Part shown: piece by piece, positions 1 through 8,496 of the stretch
Layout: the number at the start of each line of letters is the position of its first letter
Position numbering within the stretch: the stretch's first letter is position 1
Source of the DNA: Mesoflavibacter zeaxanthinifaciens DSM 18436
GTDB taxonomy: Bacteria; Bacteroidota; Bacteroidia; Flavobacteriales; Flavobacteriaceae
NCBI RefSeq assembly: GCF_000422365.1
Contig: NZ_AULQ01000010.1
Coordinates: forward strand, 1-64,000
Direction of reading: 5' to 3'
Length of the DNA stretch: 64,000 bases
Notes under the pieces: model-generated
What the model was told of the DNA's origin: nothing
Databases searched by the model: none
What the model saw: only the letters and a program-made list of their open reading frames with translations
Position numbers and translations under genes: made by a program

Positions 1-742
1 CTACTTATTATGTGTAAATACAAACGGAACCGAAGTTATCAATCCATTAGAGATTGATACAGGATTAAGTACATCAGACTACACGTTTGAGTGGATCTTA
101 AACGGTACTGTAGTAGGAACCGGAAGTAGTATCATGCCAACACAAGGCGGAAGCTATACAGTAACTATAGAAGATAACCTAACAGGCTGTATAAGTACAG
201 ATACAACTCTAGTAGAAGAAAGTGCACCACCAAGTATAGAAGCAGATGTAATTACACCAGCATTTGCAGATGTGCATAGTATACAAGTTACTGCAACTGG
301 GACAGGCATCTCAGAGTATGAGTTCCAGTTAGATGGCGGACCATGGTATAATAACGAGCCAAATGACAATACATACATCTTTAATGATGTAAGTGGTGGC
401 GAGCATACAATAACAGTAAGAGATATTAATGGATGTGGCGAGTCAAGCACAACTGTGATGGTTATGGATTATCCACATTTCTTTACGCCAAACGGAGATA
501 CATTTAACGAAACATGGCAGATATACGGAATAAGTGATCAGCCAGATGCAGTAATATACATCTTTGATAGATATGGAAAGCTGTTAAAGCAATTAAATCC
601 AACAGGACCAGGATGGGACGGAACCTATAACGGTAACCCATTACCAACAAGTGACTATTGGTTTACAGTAGAATATAGAGAACCAGGAGATACAAGTGAT
701 ACCAAGAAGCAGTTTAGAGCACACTTTACTCTGAAACGCTAG
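1..742 (+). CDS. T9SS type B sorting domain cell-surface protein (3' part)
   Basis: This is the C-terminal end of a gene whose start lies before the window; the frame is open from base 2. The visible ~246 residues hold a PKD/Ig-like beta-rich stretch with a 'FEWILNG' type strand and a 'GGEHTITVRDINGC' repeat end. The last ~90 residues ('FFTPNGD..NETW' through 'IFDRYGKLL', 'GWDGTYNG' and a terminal 'FTLKR') are the gliding-motility-associated C-terminal domain, the type B signal read by the type IX secretion system. By family knowledge such proteins are large repetitive adhesins exported to the surface and processed at the C-terminus. A strong terminator follows. The PorP/SprF gene at 2340 is a plausible partner. 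Total size and ligand cannot be told from here. Confidence 0.9.
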   Translation, partial: YLLCVNTNGTEVINPLEIDTGLSTSDYTFEWILNGTVVGTGSSIMPTQGGSYTVTIEDNLTGCISTDTTLVEESAPPSIEADVITPAFADVHSIQVTATGTGISEYEFQLDGGPWYNNEPNDNTYIFNDVSGGEHTITVRDINGCGESSTTVMVMDYPHFFTPNGDTFNETWQIYGISDQPDAVIYIFDRYGKLLKQLNPTGPGWDGTYNGNPLPTSDYWFTVEYREPGDTSDTKKQFRAHFTLKR

Positions 743-794
743 GAAACAACTCCTAATAAAAACAAACAAACCAATACAAATAGAAATAGAAACA

Positions 795-825
795 AAAAAG
801 CCTGAACATAGTGTTCAGGCTTTTT
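795..825 (+). terminator. Intrinsic terminator after the T9SS surface protein
   Basis: A perfect 10-bp stem AGCCTGAACA/TGTTCAGGCT (799-808 and 812-821) with a 3-base loop is followed by T5. A-rich flanks make it usable from the minus side as well, so it may also end dodecin transcription. Confidence 0.85.
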
Positions 826-861
826 AGTATAAGGTGTTTTATAAATAAAAACTATAAGTGA

Positions 862-1062
862 TTACTCAACTTCAAAAGTAATTTTAAGGTTAACTCTAAA
901 CTCAGTTACCTCACCACTTTTAACAATTGCACTTTGATCTTGTACATACACAGAACGTATGTTTTTTACACTTTTTGATGCGTGTTTTACTGCTTTTTTT
1001 GTTGCATCCTCCCAACTTTTTTCAGAGTTAGATAAAACTTCAATAACTTTTAATACTGCCAT
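862..1062 (-). CDS. Dodecin family flavin-binding protein
   Basis: A 66-residue protein with the dodecin pattern: an N-terminal strand 'VLKVIEVLSNSEKSWEDA', a helix 'TKKAVKHASKSVKNI', then two strands ending 'EFRVNLKITFEVE'. Dodecins assemble as hollow dodecamers that store or buffer flavins (riboflavin or FMN) in the cytoplasm. Length and motif order match the family throughout. It has its own ATG and lies on the minus strand just downstream of the Nfu-like gene, with ~115 bp between them, so co-transcription is possible but not shown. No unusual residues were seen. The family assignment is firm; which flavin is bound cannot be read from the sequence. Confidence 0.9.
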   Translation of the reverse strand: MAVLKVIEVLSNSEKSWEDATKKAVKHASKSVKNIRSVYVQDQSAIVKSGEVTEFRVNLKITFEVE

Positions 1063-1177
1063 AATATTTGTTTTTTTAATGTTAATACTATTAAATTTAC
1101 AAATAATTGATGTTTAAAAGTTTGATTTATAGTTAAATGAACTGAAAATAGATGAAAGGTTTAATTTTTAGGATTAA

Positions 1178-2080
1178 TTAACCATTAATAGCTACAACAG
1201 TATTAACTCTACCAGGCAACATTTCTTTTAGCATATTTTCAATACCATTTTTTAAAGTAAAAGTAGAAGATGGACAACCACTACAAGCACCTTGTAATAT
1301 AACTTTTACACTTTTAGAAGGTTCATCATAAGATTCAAATTGAATGTTACCTCCATCACTTGCTACTGCTGGTTTAACATATTCTTCTAAGATATTTATA
1401 ATTTCTTGAGAAGTAGTATCTAAATTTTCAAAATGCTGTTCTACTTTTTCGGTAGATTTTTCAATAACTTCAGGCGCGTTAGGATCTATAATATTTTTAC
1501 CTTCTTCTATGTACTTTTTGATAAAATCTCTAAGTTCTACAGTAATATCGTTCCATTCGGCAATATCATATTTTGTTATAGATATATAATTTTCATCAAA
1601 AAATACACTTTTTACAAACGGAAAATGAAATAACGCTGTTGCTAAAGGAGATGTTTTTGCTTTTTCTATAGAATCATAATCATAAGTCGCAGTCACTAAT
1701 TTTTTATTAGCTACAAACTTTAACGCGGCTGGATTAGGAGTACTTTCTGTGTAAACTGTTACAGGTACTTTTTGTGTAGTAGCAGTTTCGGTCACAATGA
1801 CACCATCATTATTTAAATAGTTCTCAATTTGTTTTGCAACTTCATCTTTTACATCATCCCATTCAACAATGTTATAACGTTCTATTGCAATAAAATTACT
1901 AGATATATATACTTTTTTAACAAACGGTAAGTAGAATAATTGCTGTGCTAAAGGCGAGTCTTTTGCTTCATCAATATTATTGTACTCATAGTTTTGATGC
2001 TTGGTAATAAATTGATTAACATCAAATTTTAAAATAGTAGGGTTACTTGTGTTTTGTATAGAGATTTTATATGTGCTCAT
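1178..2080 (-). CDS. NifU/Nfu family iron-sulfur scaffold protein with duplicated N-domain
   Basis: This 300-residue protein carries two tandem Nfu N-terminal domains (about 1-95 and 105-195; each has 'NPxxLKF', 'SPLAxxLFxxPFVKxVxF' and 'DIxEWxD' type blocks). A C-terminal NifU domain follows, with the cluster-binding motif C266-S-G-C269 followed by 'PSSTFTLKNGIENML'. Nfu proteins carry 4Fe-4S clusters to client enzymes. The ATG at 2080 was chosen; the longer frame begins with TTG at 2098 and adds only 'MQKNYS', which is not domain sequence. It is divergent from porP across a 260-bp AT-rich region that contains a small palindrome. Most bacterial Nfu proteins have one N-domain, so the duplication is a noteworthy feature of this lineage. 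Function is inferred from family. Confidence 0.9.
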   Translation of the reverse strand: MSTYKISIQNTSNPTILKFDVNQFITKHQNYEYNNIDEAKDSPLAQQLFYLPFVKKVYISSNFIAIERYNIVEWDDVKDEVAKQIENYLNNDGVIVTETATTQKVPVTVYTESTPNPAALKFVANKKLVTATYDYDSIEKAKTSPLATALFHFPFVKSVFFDENYISITKYDIAEWNDITVELRDFIKKYIEEGKNIIDPNAPEVIEKSTEKVEQHFENLDTTSQEIINILEEYVKPAVASDGGNIQFESYDEPSKSVKVILQGACSGCPSSTFTLKNGIENMLKEMLPGRVNTVVAING

Positions 2081-2339
2081 GCTGTAATTTTTTTGCAAAA
2101 ATACTAAAACAATAGCAGAGATATCTATATATTTGATGTTTATATACGTTGAAATTTTTAATATAACTTTAGTAATTTTACTAAAAGAATTTTAAATTGA
2201 AACCTTTAACTATTTTCAACTTAATTATACGTTCTAAATTTATATATTTACAAACGTTATAATTTTTTACTTAAAATTAAGTTATAAATTATAAGTTGAT
2301 TTGAAATAACAGACCATACGACCTCGGAAAAAAGAGATT

Positions 2340-3356
2340 ATGAGATTAAAAAATATTCTATTTATAGCAATTGCAACTTTATTTGGATCGCAATTAGCTA
2401 ACGCTCAAGAAGGACTTCCAATTTATTCAGATTATTTAACTGATAACTATTATTTAATTCATCCATCTATGGCTGGTGCTGCTAACTGTGCAAAGGTTAG
2501 GATTACTGGTAGACAACAATGGTTTGGAGATGATGATGCACCAAGATTAATTACTGCAAGTGTAAATGGTAGAATTGGAGATTCTCCTTCAGGTATAGGT
2601 GCAATAGTTTATTCTGATAGAAATGGTTATCATTCTCAAACAGGAGCTTATTTAACTTATGCTCATCATTTAATGTTTTCTCGTAGTACAGCAGATTTAA
2701 ATCAATTATCTTTTGGTTTAAGTGTTGGTGCAATACAATATAAATTAGACGAGACTACTTTTTTAGCTGATGGATTTGACCCTTTAATTGCTGGTATAGA
2801 GCAGTCTGCTACAGAGTTTAATGTAGATTTTGGGTTCTCTTATAACCTTTACGATTTTTATGCTCATGCAACCGTGAAGAATTTATTAAACAACGATGGT
2901 GTAAACTATAATAATAATCCTGGTAATTTAAACTTTAATAATTTAAGAACATACATCTTTACTGTGGGTAATACTTTTGGTAGCTACGGAAGTGAGTGGA
3001 GTTTTGAACCATCTGCGTTATTCTTATATAGAGAATCTACTGAAGAAGCTCTTTTTGATGTAAATCTTAAAGTTTATAAAGAAATGGACTTTGGTAAAGT
3101 TTGGGGAGGTTTATCTTACAGACGTTCTTTAGATGGTGCAGAGTATTTAGATGGACAATCTGTAAGTAGTCAAAAGTTACAATATTTAACACCGCTTTTA
3201 GGGGTTAATGTAAAAGACTTTATGTTTGCCTATTCTTACAATTATCAAACAAATGATATTGTGTATAATAGTGGTGGTTTTCATCAAATTACTTTAGGTT
3301 TTAACTTTAATTGTGGTAGAGCTGCTTATAGCTGTAACTGTCCAGCGGTTAACTAA
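2340..3356 (+). CDS. PorP/SprF family type IX secretion membrane protein
   Basis: 338 residues with a clear signal peptide (about 1-22, ending 'LANAQ'). The PorP/SprF hallmark start follows ('GLPIYSDYLTDNYYLIHPSMAGAA', then 'RQQWFGDDDAP'), and then alternating strands of an outer-membrane beta-barrel ending in an aromatic segment. SprF is needed for export of the adhesin SprB in Flavobacterium, and PorP paralogs usually pair with one type B surface protein. The likely partner here is the type B protein that ends at 742; dodecin and nfu lie between them on the opposite strand. The cysteine-rich tail 'NCGRAAYSCNCPAVN' is unusual for a barrel end. A terminator follows directly. Role inferred from family. 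Confidence 0.92.
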   Translation: MRLKNILFIAIATLFGSQLANAQEGLPIYSDYLTDNYYLIHPSMAGAANCAKVRITGRQQWFGDDDAPRLITASVNGRIGDSPSGIGAIVYSDRNGYHSQTGAYLTYAHHLMFSRSTADLNQLSFGLSVGAIQYKLDETTFLADGFDPLIAGIEQSATEFNVDFGFSYNLYDFYAHATVKNLLNNDGVNYNNNPGNLNFNNLRTYIFTVGNTFGSYGSEWSFEPSALFLYRESTEEALFDVNLKVYKEMDFGKVWGGLSYRRSLDGAEYLDGQSVSSQKLQYLTPLLGVNVKDFMFAYSYNYQTNDIVYNSGGFHQITLGFNFNCGRAAYSCNCPAVN

Positions 3357-3374
3357 GATATAAAAATACATATT

Positions 3375-3408
3375 AAAAAAAGCCTTGAGAGATCTCAAGG
3401 CTTTTTTT
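3375..3408. terminator. Bidirectional intrinsic terminator
   Basis: A 10-bp perfect stem AGCCTTGAGA/TCTCAAGGCT (3381-3390, 3393-3402) with a 2-base gap has an A7 tract on the left and a T7 tract on the right. It separates the convergent porP and SIMPL-like genes and can serve both. Confidence 0.88.
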
Positions 3409-3411
3409 GTA

Positions 3412-4416
3412 TTATTTAGTGTCTAGTTCTTTAATATCAATATCACCATTTGGAGAGATCACATAATATTTACGTTCAGTTTCTTTATTTACTATTGGTT
3501 CTGGCTTATCGTTTTTAGGTTTAGGGTTGTAGTGTAGTTTAATTTCCATACCAACTTGTACAACAGGCTCTATAATAGAAGGGTTAATAACAATATCATA
3601 ATTTTCATAGGTTAGCGGTTGGTAGTAATAAGAGGTTTGCTTTTTTACAGTAGTAACACCTTCGTTTTGCTTTAAGGCTTCAAAAGAAATACTATTAAAT
3701 GCCTGATAATTATTGTAAAAATCTTTAGGGAAGTAGCAATACTTTTGATCAGCCATTAGTACGTCATATTCTCTTAAATCAAAACCTAAAACAGAGTAAT
3801 ATTCTTTTTTGTCTTTTATTAACTGTAAAAGTTGTGTTTGTAGATTTTTGTAGACTTCAGTAATGTTTTCGATAAAATAATCCACCTTAACAAGGTTATA
3901 GACTTCGTTATTAGCACAAGCAGAAAGTATCTTTTCAAATTGATTAGTCTTCTTAAACTGTATATGTATGTTTTGTTGTAGCTCAAAGCCTTTAGGGACT
4001 TCGGTGTAAGTTTTGCTAAACAGTTTTTTAGTAACTTCAACTTCATAAACAGGTATAAAAGAAATTACATCTATAGCAATATCACTTTCTTTTAAGCCGA
4101 TCTTTGTTAGTTCCTTTTTAATATTTTCAACTTTAAGACTCATTAAATTTTTAGTTACTTCTGCAGTTTCTGCAATTTGAGAAACGTTAAAAATAGCAGT
4201 GTAACTAGATGCTTTTACATTTTGTAAAGCTCTAACATCTATTATCAACGTACTGTTTGGATTTAGGCTTTGTTGTTTTTGTTTAGGAGTATGACCATAA
4301 GCAATAGCGTTACCGGCTATGTTAGCTCTAGATATTTTTTGATTAAAATTACCCTTGTGTTGTGCTTTTGCTGTTAAAATAGTTAGGATAAATAAAAATA
4401 AGTGAAGGTTTTTCAT
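3412..4416 (-). CDS. Secreted SIMPL (DUF541)-like protein
   Basis: 334 residues beginning with a signal peptide ('MKNLHLFLFILTILTAKAQ'). The ATG at 4416 is preferred because the longer frame starts with TTG at 4455 and puts 13 residues before the signal peptide. The middle (about 70-230) has alternating strands and helices with 'YTAIFNVSQIAET' and 'LKVENIKKELTKIGLKESDIAIDV', which resembles the SIMPL/DUF541 fold of periplasmic proteins. The C-terminal part is rich in Lys, Pro and Tyr and ends 'SPNGDIDIKELDTK'. No enzymatic motif was seen. It stands alone on the minus strand and ends at the terminator shared with porP. The fold assignment is tentative and the function is unknown. Confidence 0.7.
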   Translation of the reverse strand: MKNLHLFLFILTILTAKAQHKGNFNQKISRANIAGNAIAYGHTPKQKQQSLNPNSTLIIDVRALQNVKASSYTAIFNVSQIAETAEVTKNLMSLKVENIKKELTKIGLKESDIAIDVISFIPVYEVEVTKKLFSKTYTEVPKGFELQQNIHIQFKKTNQFEKILSACANNEVYNLVKVDYFIENITEVYKNLQTQLLQLIKDKKEYYSVLGFDLREYDVLMADQKYCYFPKDFYNNYQAFNSISFEALKQNEGVTTVKKQTSYYYQPLTYENYDIVINPSIIEPVVQVGMEIKLHYNPKPKNDKPEPIVNKETERKYYVISPNGDIDIKELDTK

Positions 4417-4625
4417 AATTGAATTTTTTAAAATTAGGCATAAACCTATACTCAACTTTTTTATAATAAAAATAACAATGAGGCAACATAAGCTTTAGTT
4501 TAGTGAATAAGAAATACGACTGAGTAAGTGATGTTATTTTGTTAGTTTTTAGTGATAAATACCTAAAATGCTATTTTATTAAATGAGTTAAAACGTGTAG
4601 CTTTATGCTCGATATTTAATTTAAA

Positions 4626-6791
4626 ATGAAACTTTTAAAACAATTTATATTAATCTATTTTCTTACAATCGGATTTCAATCTGTATTGGCTCAAACTAAT
4701 ACAATAATTGATAATGCAGAAGCCTTTACAGTAAGAGGGAATATTAGAGAAAGCGATACGCGTAATCCAATAGAAAACGCAGATATACAGGTAAATGGTG
4801 GTAGCTACACCAAATCGTCTTTAGACGGTACGTTTAGAATTCAAGTAAAAAAAGGAGATCAAATTGTTATTAGTCACGACGATTTTGAAACCGTTTATTA
4901 CACAATTAAAGATAATGATGATATAACTGTTGAAGTCCAATCAGTAGGCGTAAACGGTTACGTGCAAAAAATAAAAACTAACGAAAACACTTTTAGAAGC
5001 TCAATAGACTCAGCTATATTTTACAAGAAAATTTCAGCAGAAAAAAGTATTCAATTTATCACCGAAAGTATATCTAAAAGTACATCAGTAAAAGAAAATG
5101 CACAAGCATTTGAAGTTTTGGGCGATGTAAATATGTATTGGAAACAATATGATTTAGCAACCACTAATTACCGTATAAGTCTTAAAAATGAAAGTAATAT
5201 AGATGTAAAATTAAAATTAGCAAAAGCCTACTTTTTAAATAAAAATTATCAAAAAAGCCTAGAGATTTATAATGACTTAGAAGATAAAACACTTAATAAC
5301 TGGCAGCAAATTGAAAAACAAGAAGGTTTAGGAGATGTCTTTTTAGAACAAAATAAAATAAAACTAGCAACACAATCTTTTAAGCAAGGATTAAAAATAG
5401 CCGAGACCAATAATATAAAACCAAAAATCACTGATTTAAACTCAAAATTAGGTGATTCTTACAGCGAAAGTGGAAATAAAACTGAAGCAGAAAGCTATTT
5501 CACAAATTCAATAAATTTAGCATCTAAAGAAAATAAAGCCAAAGCGTTAGAACAAAAAATTAAAATAGCCGATTTTCAAAACACAAACCGAGCATTTGAT
5601 AAAGAAATTCAATTAAGAAAAGAAATTATCAAAGATATAGATGCTATAGAAAAAGACTCTGTCATCACTAACGAAAGTCCGTTAACCAAACAAAAACAAA
5701 ACTATAAAATTGGTAATGCCTATTTTTTAAAAAATAATTTAGATGAAGCCATTCCGTATCTAGAAGAAAGTATTGAAGAAGCCGATAAAAAAGAAGATTT
5801 AATAGTTAAAAAAGACGCTACCAAAAAGTTAGCCGATGTATTTGTGGCTTCGGGTAATTTTGAAAAAGCTAAAGAAGCCTTTAACGCTTATACTGAAGCT
5901 GTAGACCAGCTTTATATTAAGAAAGAACAAGAAATATCTCAAGCAGCAAGAATATCCAAAAGCATTGCCGAAAAGCAAAATCGTATTCTTTCACTAGAAA
6001 ACGACAGACAGCTTACTTTAAGCCAAATGCAATTGTCTGACGAGAAAAACAAGCGTCAACAACTTATCATTTACTCATTAATTGGCGGCTTATTTTTATT
6101 AGTTGTCTTGTCGTATTTAATGTATAAATACATCAAACAACAAAAATTGGCTAACAATTTACTGGCTTTAAAATCTTTAAGAAGTCAGATGAATCCGCAC
6201 TTTATCTTCAACGCATTAAACTCGGTTAACAGTTTTATTGCTACTAACGACGAGCGTACAGCTAATAAATACTTGTCAGATTTTTCAAAATTAATGCGAG
6301 CAGTTTTAGAAAATTCAGAAGAAGATTTTATTCCATTACAAAAGGAAATTCAACTTATAGAATTATACACCAAGCTAGAACATTTTAGGTTTAAAGATAA
6401 ATTTGATTATAAAATTTCTGTGGAAGAGACAATAGATATAGAAGCCTATAAAATACCACCTATGCTATTGCAACCTTATATAGAAAATGCGGTTTGGCAC
6501 GGATTACGGTATAAAGAAGACAAAGGAATTTTAGATATTAAAATCTGTAAAAAACAAAAAGACCAAATAGAAATCACTATTGCAGATAATGGTATTGGTC
6601 GCAAAAAATCTAAAGGATTAAAGACCGAAAATCAGAAAAAACACAACTCTAAAGGATTAGGAAACATCAAAAAACGTGTTACTATTTTAAACGAAATGTA
6701 CAAAGATAAAGTAGACATCAACATAGAAGATAATCAGTTTAATGCAAAAGATGTTGGTACAAAAGTAATAGTGACTTTAAAGAAGGATTAA
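4626..6791 (+). CDS. TPR sensor histidine kinase, LytS type, with carboxypeptidase-like N-domain
   Basis: 721 residues. A signal peptide (1-22) is followed by a carboxypeptidase-regulatory-like beta-sandwich (about 33-105: 'VRGNIRESDTRNPIENADI'...'VISHDDFETVYY'). Tetratricopeptide repeats occupy about 150-430, then a short coiled coil, one membrane helix (about 480-500) and a His_kinase domain with H525 in 'MNPHFIFNALNSVNSFI'. The ATPase domain has E620/N621 ('IENAVWHGLRY') and 'DNGIGRKK'. LytS-type kinases phosphorylate a LytTR regulator, and that gene follows 47 bp downstream. The sensory part lies in the periplasm by prediction. The carboxypeptidase-like domain is more usual in TonB-dependent receptors. 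The signal is unknown. Confidence 0.93.
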   Translation: MKLLKQFILIYFLTIGFQSVLAQTNTIIDNAEAFTVRGNIRESDTRNPIENADIQVNGGSYTKSSLDGTFRIQVKKGDQIVISHDDFETVYYTIKDNDDITVEVQSVGVNGYVQKIKTNENTFRSSIDSAIFYKKISAEKSIQFITESISKSTSVKENAQAFEVLGDVNMYWKQYDLATTNYRISLKNESNIDVKLKLAKAYFLNKNYQKSLEIYNDLEDKTLNNWQQIEKQEGLGDVFLEQNKIKLATQSFKQGLKIAETNNIKPKITDLNSKLGDSYSESGNKTEAESYFTNSINLASKENKAKALEQKIKIADFQNTNRAFDKEIQLRKEIIKDIDAIEKDSVITNESPLTKQKQNYKIGNAYFLKNNLDEAIPYLEESIEEADKKEDLIVKKDATKKLADVFVASGNFEKAKEAFNAYTEAVDQLYIKKEQEISQAARISKSIAEKQNRILSLENDRQLTLSQMQLSDEKNKRQQLIIYSLIGGLFLLVVLSYLMYKYIKQQKLANNLLALKSLRSQMNPHFIFNALNSVNSFIATNDERTANKYLSDFSKLMRAVLENSEEDFIPLQKEIQLIELYTKLEHFRFKDKFDYKISVEETIDIEAYKIPPMLLQPYIENAVWHGLRYKEDKGILDIKICKKQKDQIEITIADNGIGRKKSKGLKTENQKKHNSKGLGNIKKRVTILNEMYKDKVDINIEDNQFNAKDVGTKVIVTLKKD

Positions 6792-6838
6792 TAAAAAAAA
6801 GCTTCAGACTTCGGTTTTCAAGCTTAAAAAGATAAACA

Positions 6839-7573
6839 ATGAAACTAAACGCCATATTAGTAGAAGACGAAGAACAAAGTAGAACAATTTTAAAAAACTA
6901 CTTGACCAAATACTGTCCAAAAGTTAATATTTTAGGAGAAGCTTCTAACATAAACGAAGGTTTAGAACTCATAAGAAAACTAGATTTAGACCTCGTATTT
7001 TTAGATGTAGAAATGCCTTACGGAAACGCTTTTGACTTATTAGATAAGGTTGGCGATCGTAATTTTGAGACCATTTTTGTAACCGCATATAATCACTATG
7101 CGATGGATGCATTAAATGCGCACGCGTCTTATTATTTGATGAAGCCGATAGATATAGACGAGCTGATAAAAGCAGTAGATTACGTTGCCGAAATAAAAAC
7201 CAAAGAAGACGCTTTACAAGACCAAGTACTAATCCCAAAAACCAATAGTGTAGAAGGTAAAATAACCATTCCGCAACAAGATGGTTTTGAAGTATTAAAC
7301 ACCAAAGACATTTTGTATTGCAAAGCAGATGATAATTACACGCAAATATTTTTAAATAATAACAAGAAAAAATTAGTAAGTAAAACGCTTAAATATTTTG
7401 AAGACATTTTATCAGAATCTGGTTTTGCAAGAGTACATAAAAGTTACTTAATAAATGTATCAGAAGTGGTTAAATACGTTAAAGGAAAAGGCGGAAGCGT
7501 TATTTTAAGCAACGGAAAAGAAATTATGGTTTCAGCCTCCAAAAAATCAGGATTATTATCGTATTTTAACTAA
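6839..7573 (+). CDS. LytTR family response regulator
   Basis: 244 residues. The receiver domain (1-120) has acidic residues at its start ('LVEDEEQS'), the phospho-acceptor D56 in 'VFLDVEMP', the conserved Thr/Ala region 'FVTAYNHYA' and the Lys of 'YLMKPID'. A LytTR DNA-binding domain (about 140-244) follows, with 'DILYCKADDNYTQIFLNN' and 'FARVHKSYLINVSEV'. It pairs with the histidine kinase upstream: 47 bp gap, same strand, likely one operon. LytTR regulators bind direct repeats upstream of target genes; none of the targets can be named from the sequence. The stop codon is built into a palindromic repeat (7573-7592). Confidence 0.95.
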   Translation: MKLNAILVEDEEQSRTILKNYLTKYCPKVNILGEASNINEGLELIRKLDLDLVFLDVEMPYGNAFDLLDKVGDRNFETIFVTAYNHYAMDALNAHASYYLMKPIDIDELIKAVDYVAEIKTKEDALQDQVLIPKTNSVEGKITIPQQDGFEVLNTKDILYCKADDNYTQIFLNNNKKKLVSKTLKYFEDILSESGFARVHKSYLINVSEVVKYVKGKGGSVILSNGKEIMVSASKKSGLLSYFN

Positions 7574-7592
7574 TTCCTGCGTAAGCAGGAAT
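7573..7592. repeat. Short palindromic repeat, ATTCCTGC family
   Basis: A perfect 8-bp inverted repeat ATTCCTGC-GTAA-GCAGGAAT begins inside the stop codon of the LytTR gene. Related hairpins (TTTCTGC/GCAGAAA with the same ATCT flank) occur at 45001 and 45176. No T-tract follows, so it is not a standard terminator. Confidence 0.75.
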
Positions 7593-7621
7593 CTCTAAGA
7601 AAAAAAACAATTAATAATATA

Positions 7622-7645
7622 TGTTGTCAGGCTAAGCGCAGTCCA
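7622..7645. repeat. Degenerate interspersed repeat remnant
   Basis: The stretch TGTTGTCAGGCTAAGCGCAG resembles a repeat core I recall as common in Bacteroidetes intergenic regions (GTCAGGCTGAGCGcAGTC type). Only one copy is seen in this window and the match is from memory, so confidence is low. Confidence 0.35.
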
Positions 7646-7715
7646 AAACTAAATTATTTAATAAATTCAGTTCATATGTATTGAAACGCATGATCAAAAC
7701 ATAAAACTCAACATA

Positions 7716-7761
7716 CGTCAGTTCGAGTGTTTTGCGAAGTATAAGCAAAATGTATCGAGAA
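7716..7761 (+). repeat. Interspersed repeat, GTTCGAGTG...TATCGAGAA family, single copy
   Basis: 46 bp beginning CGTCAGTTCGAGTG and ending TGTATCGAGAA, with an inner hairpin TTTTGC/GCAAAA. It aligns base for base in both ends with the two copies at 41469-41576. It lies 38 bp upstream of the carbonic anhydrase gene. Confidence 0.75.
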
Positions 7762-7798
7762 CAAATAATAATTCATAAATCAAAAATCATACTTCAAA

Positions 7799-8314
7799 AT
7801 GCCAATTATAAAACCAGTAAACGGTAAATCACCACAACTTCCAGAAGACTGCTACATTGCCGAAAACGCAACCATAGTAGGAGATGTACAAGCAGGTAAC
7901 CAATGTAGTATTTGGTTTAATGCCGTAATACGCGGCGATGTACATTACATAAAAATGGGCGATAAAGTTAACGTGCAAGATGGCGCAGTTATCCATTGTA
8001 CGTATCAAAAACATCCAACCAACATCGGTAATAATGTATCAATTGGTCACAATGCTATAGTGCACGGCTGCACTATAAAAGACAATGTTTTAATAGGTAT
8101 GGGAAGTATTGTAATGGATAATTGCGTGGTAGAAAGCAATAGCATTATTGCAGCAGGTGCAGTCGTAACACAAAATACAATAGTCGAGTCTGGTAGCATT
8201 TACGCAGGCGTACCAGCCAAAAAAGTAAAAGACATTAGTAAAGAATTAATTAATGGCGAAATCAACCGAATAGCAAATAACTACGTTAAATATTCAAGTT
8301 GGTTTAAAGAATAG
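7799..8314 (+). CDS. Gamma carbonic anhydrase family protein
   Basis: 171 residues forming a left-handed beta-helix of hexapeptide repeats ('NATIVGDVQAG', 'IWFNAVIRGDVHYIKMGDKVNVQDGAVIHC', 'IGHNAIVHGCTIKDNVLIGMGSIVMDNCVV'). The three zinc-ligand histidines of the family fall in 'GAVIHC', 'SIGHNAIVHG' (two). A C-terminal helix 'ELINGEINRIANNYVKYSSWFKE' completes the typical trimer-forming fold. Family members hydrate CO2 or have related acyl-binding roles, and many bacterial YrdA-like members are of uncertain activity. It is a single gene flanked by repeats on both sides. The family call is firm; the catalytic activity is an inference. Confidence 0.9.
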   Translation: MPIIKPVNGKSPQLPEDCYIAENATIVGDVQAGNQCSIWFNAVIRGDVHYIKMGDKVNVQDGAVIHCTYQKHPTNIGNNVSIGHNAIVHGCTIKDNVLIGMGSIVMDNCVVESNSIIAAGAVVTQNTIVESGSIYAGVPAKKVKDISKELINGEINRIANNYVKYSSWFKE

Positions 8315-8331
8315 TGTAATTATAATTTTTT

Positions 8332-8460
8332 GGGCGTTACCTTATCGGGTCAGTCTTTCGGCAGTCGCAATCAAAGATGTGCTCCAATAATGCCTCAACT
8401 ACGAAGTAATCATGAATACATAAATTTGAAAATAAGTAGTAATGAATAATCCCTAACGCA
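8332..8460 (+). repeat. Interspersed repeat, GGCGTTACC...CCCTAACGC family, copy 1
   Basis: Begins GGGCGTTACC 17 bp after the carbonic anhydrase stop, contains GTCGCAATCAAAGATGTGCT shared exactly with the copy at 38499, and ends CCCTAACGC. Compared with that copy it carries about 48 extra bases before the end. The ends form short inverted repeats GCGTTA/TAACGC. It fills most of the 182-bp gap to the next gene. Confidence 0.8.
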
Positions 8461-8496
8461 GGTATAACCAATGGTCATTTATTAAACGTAAAATTA

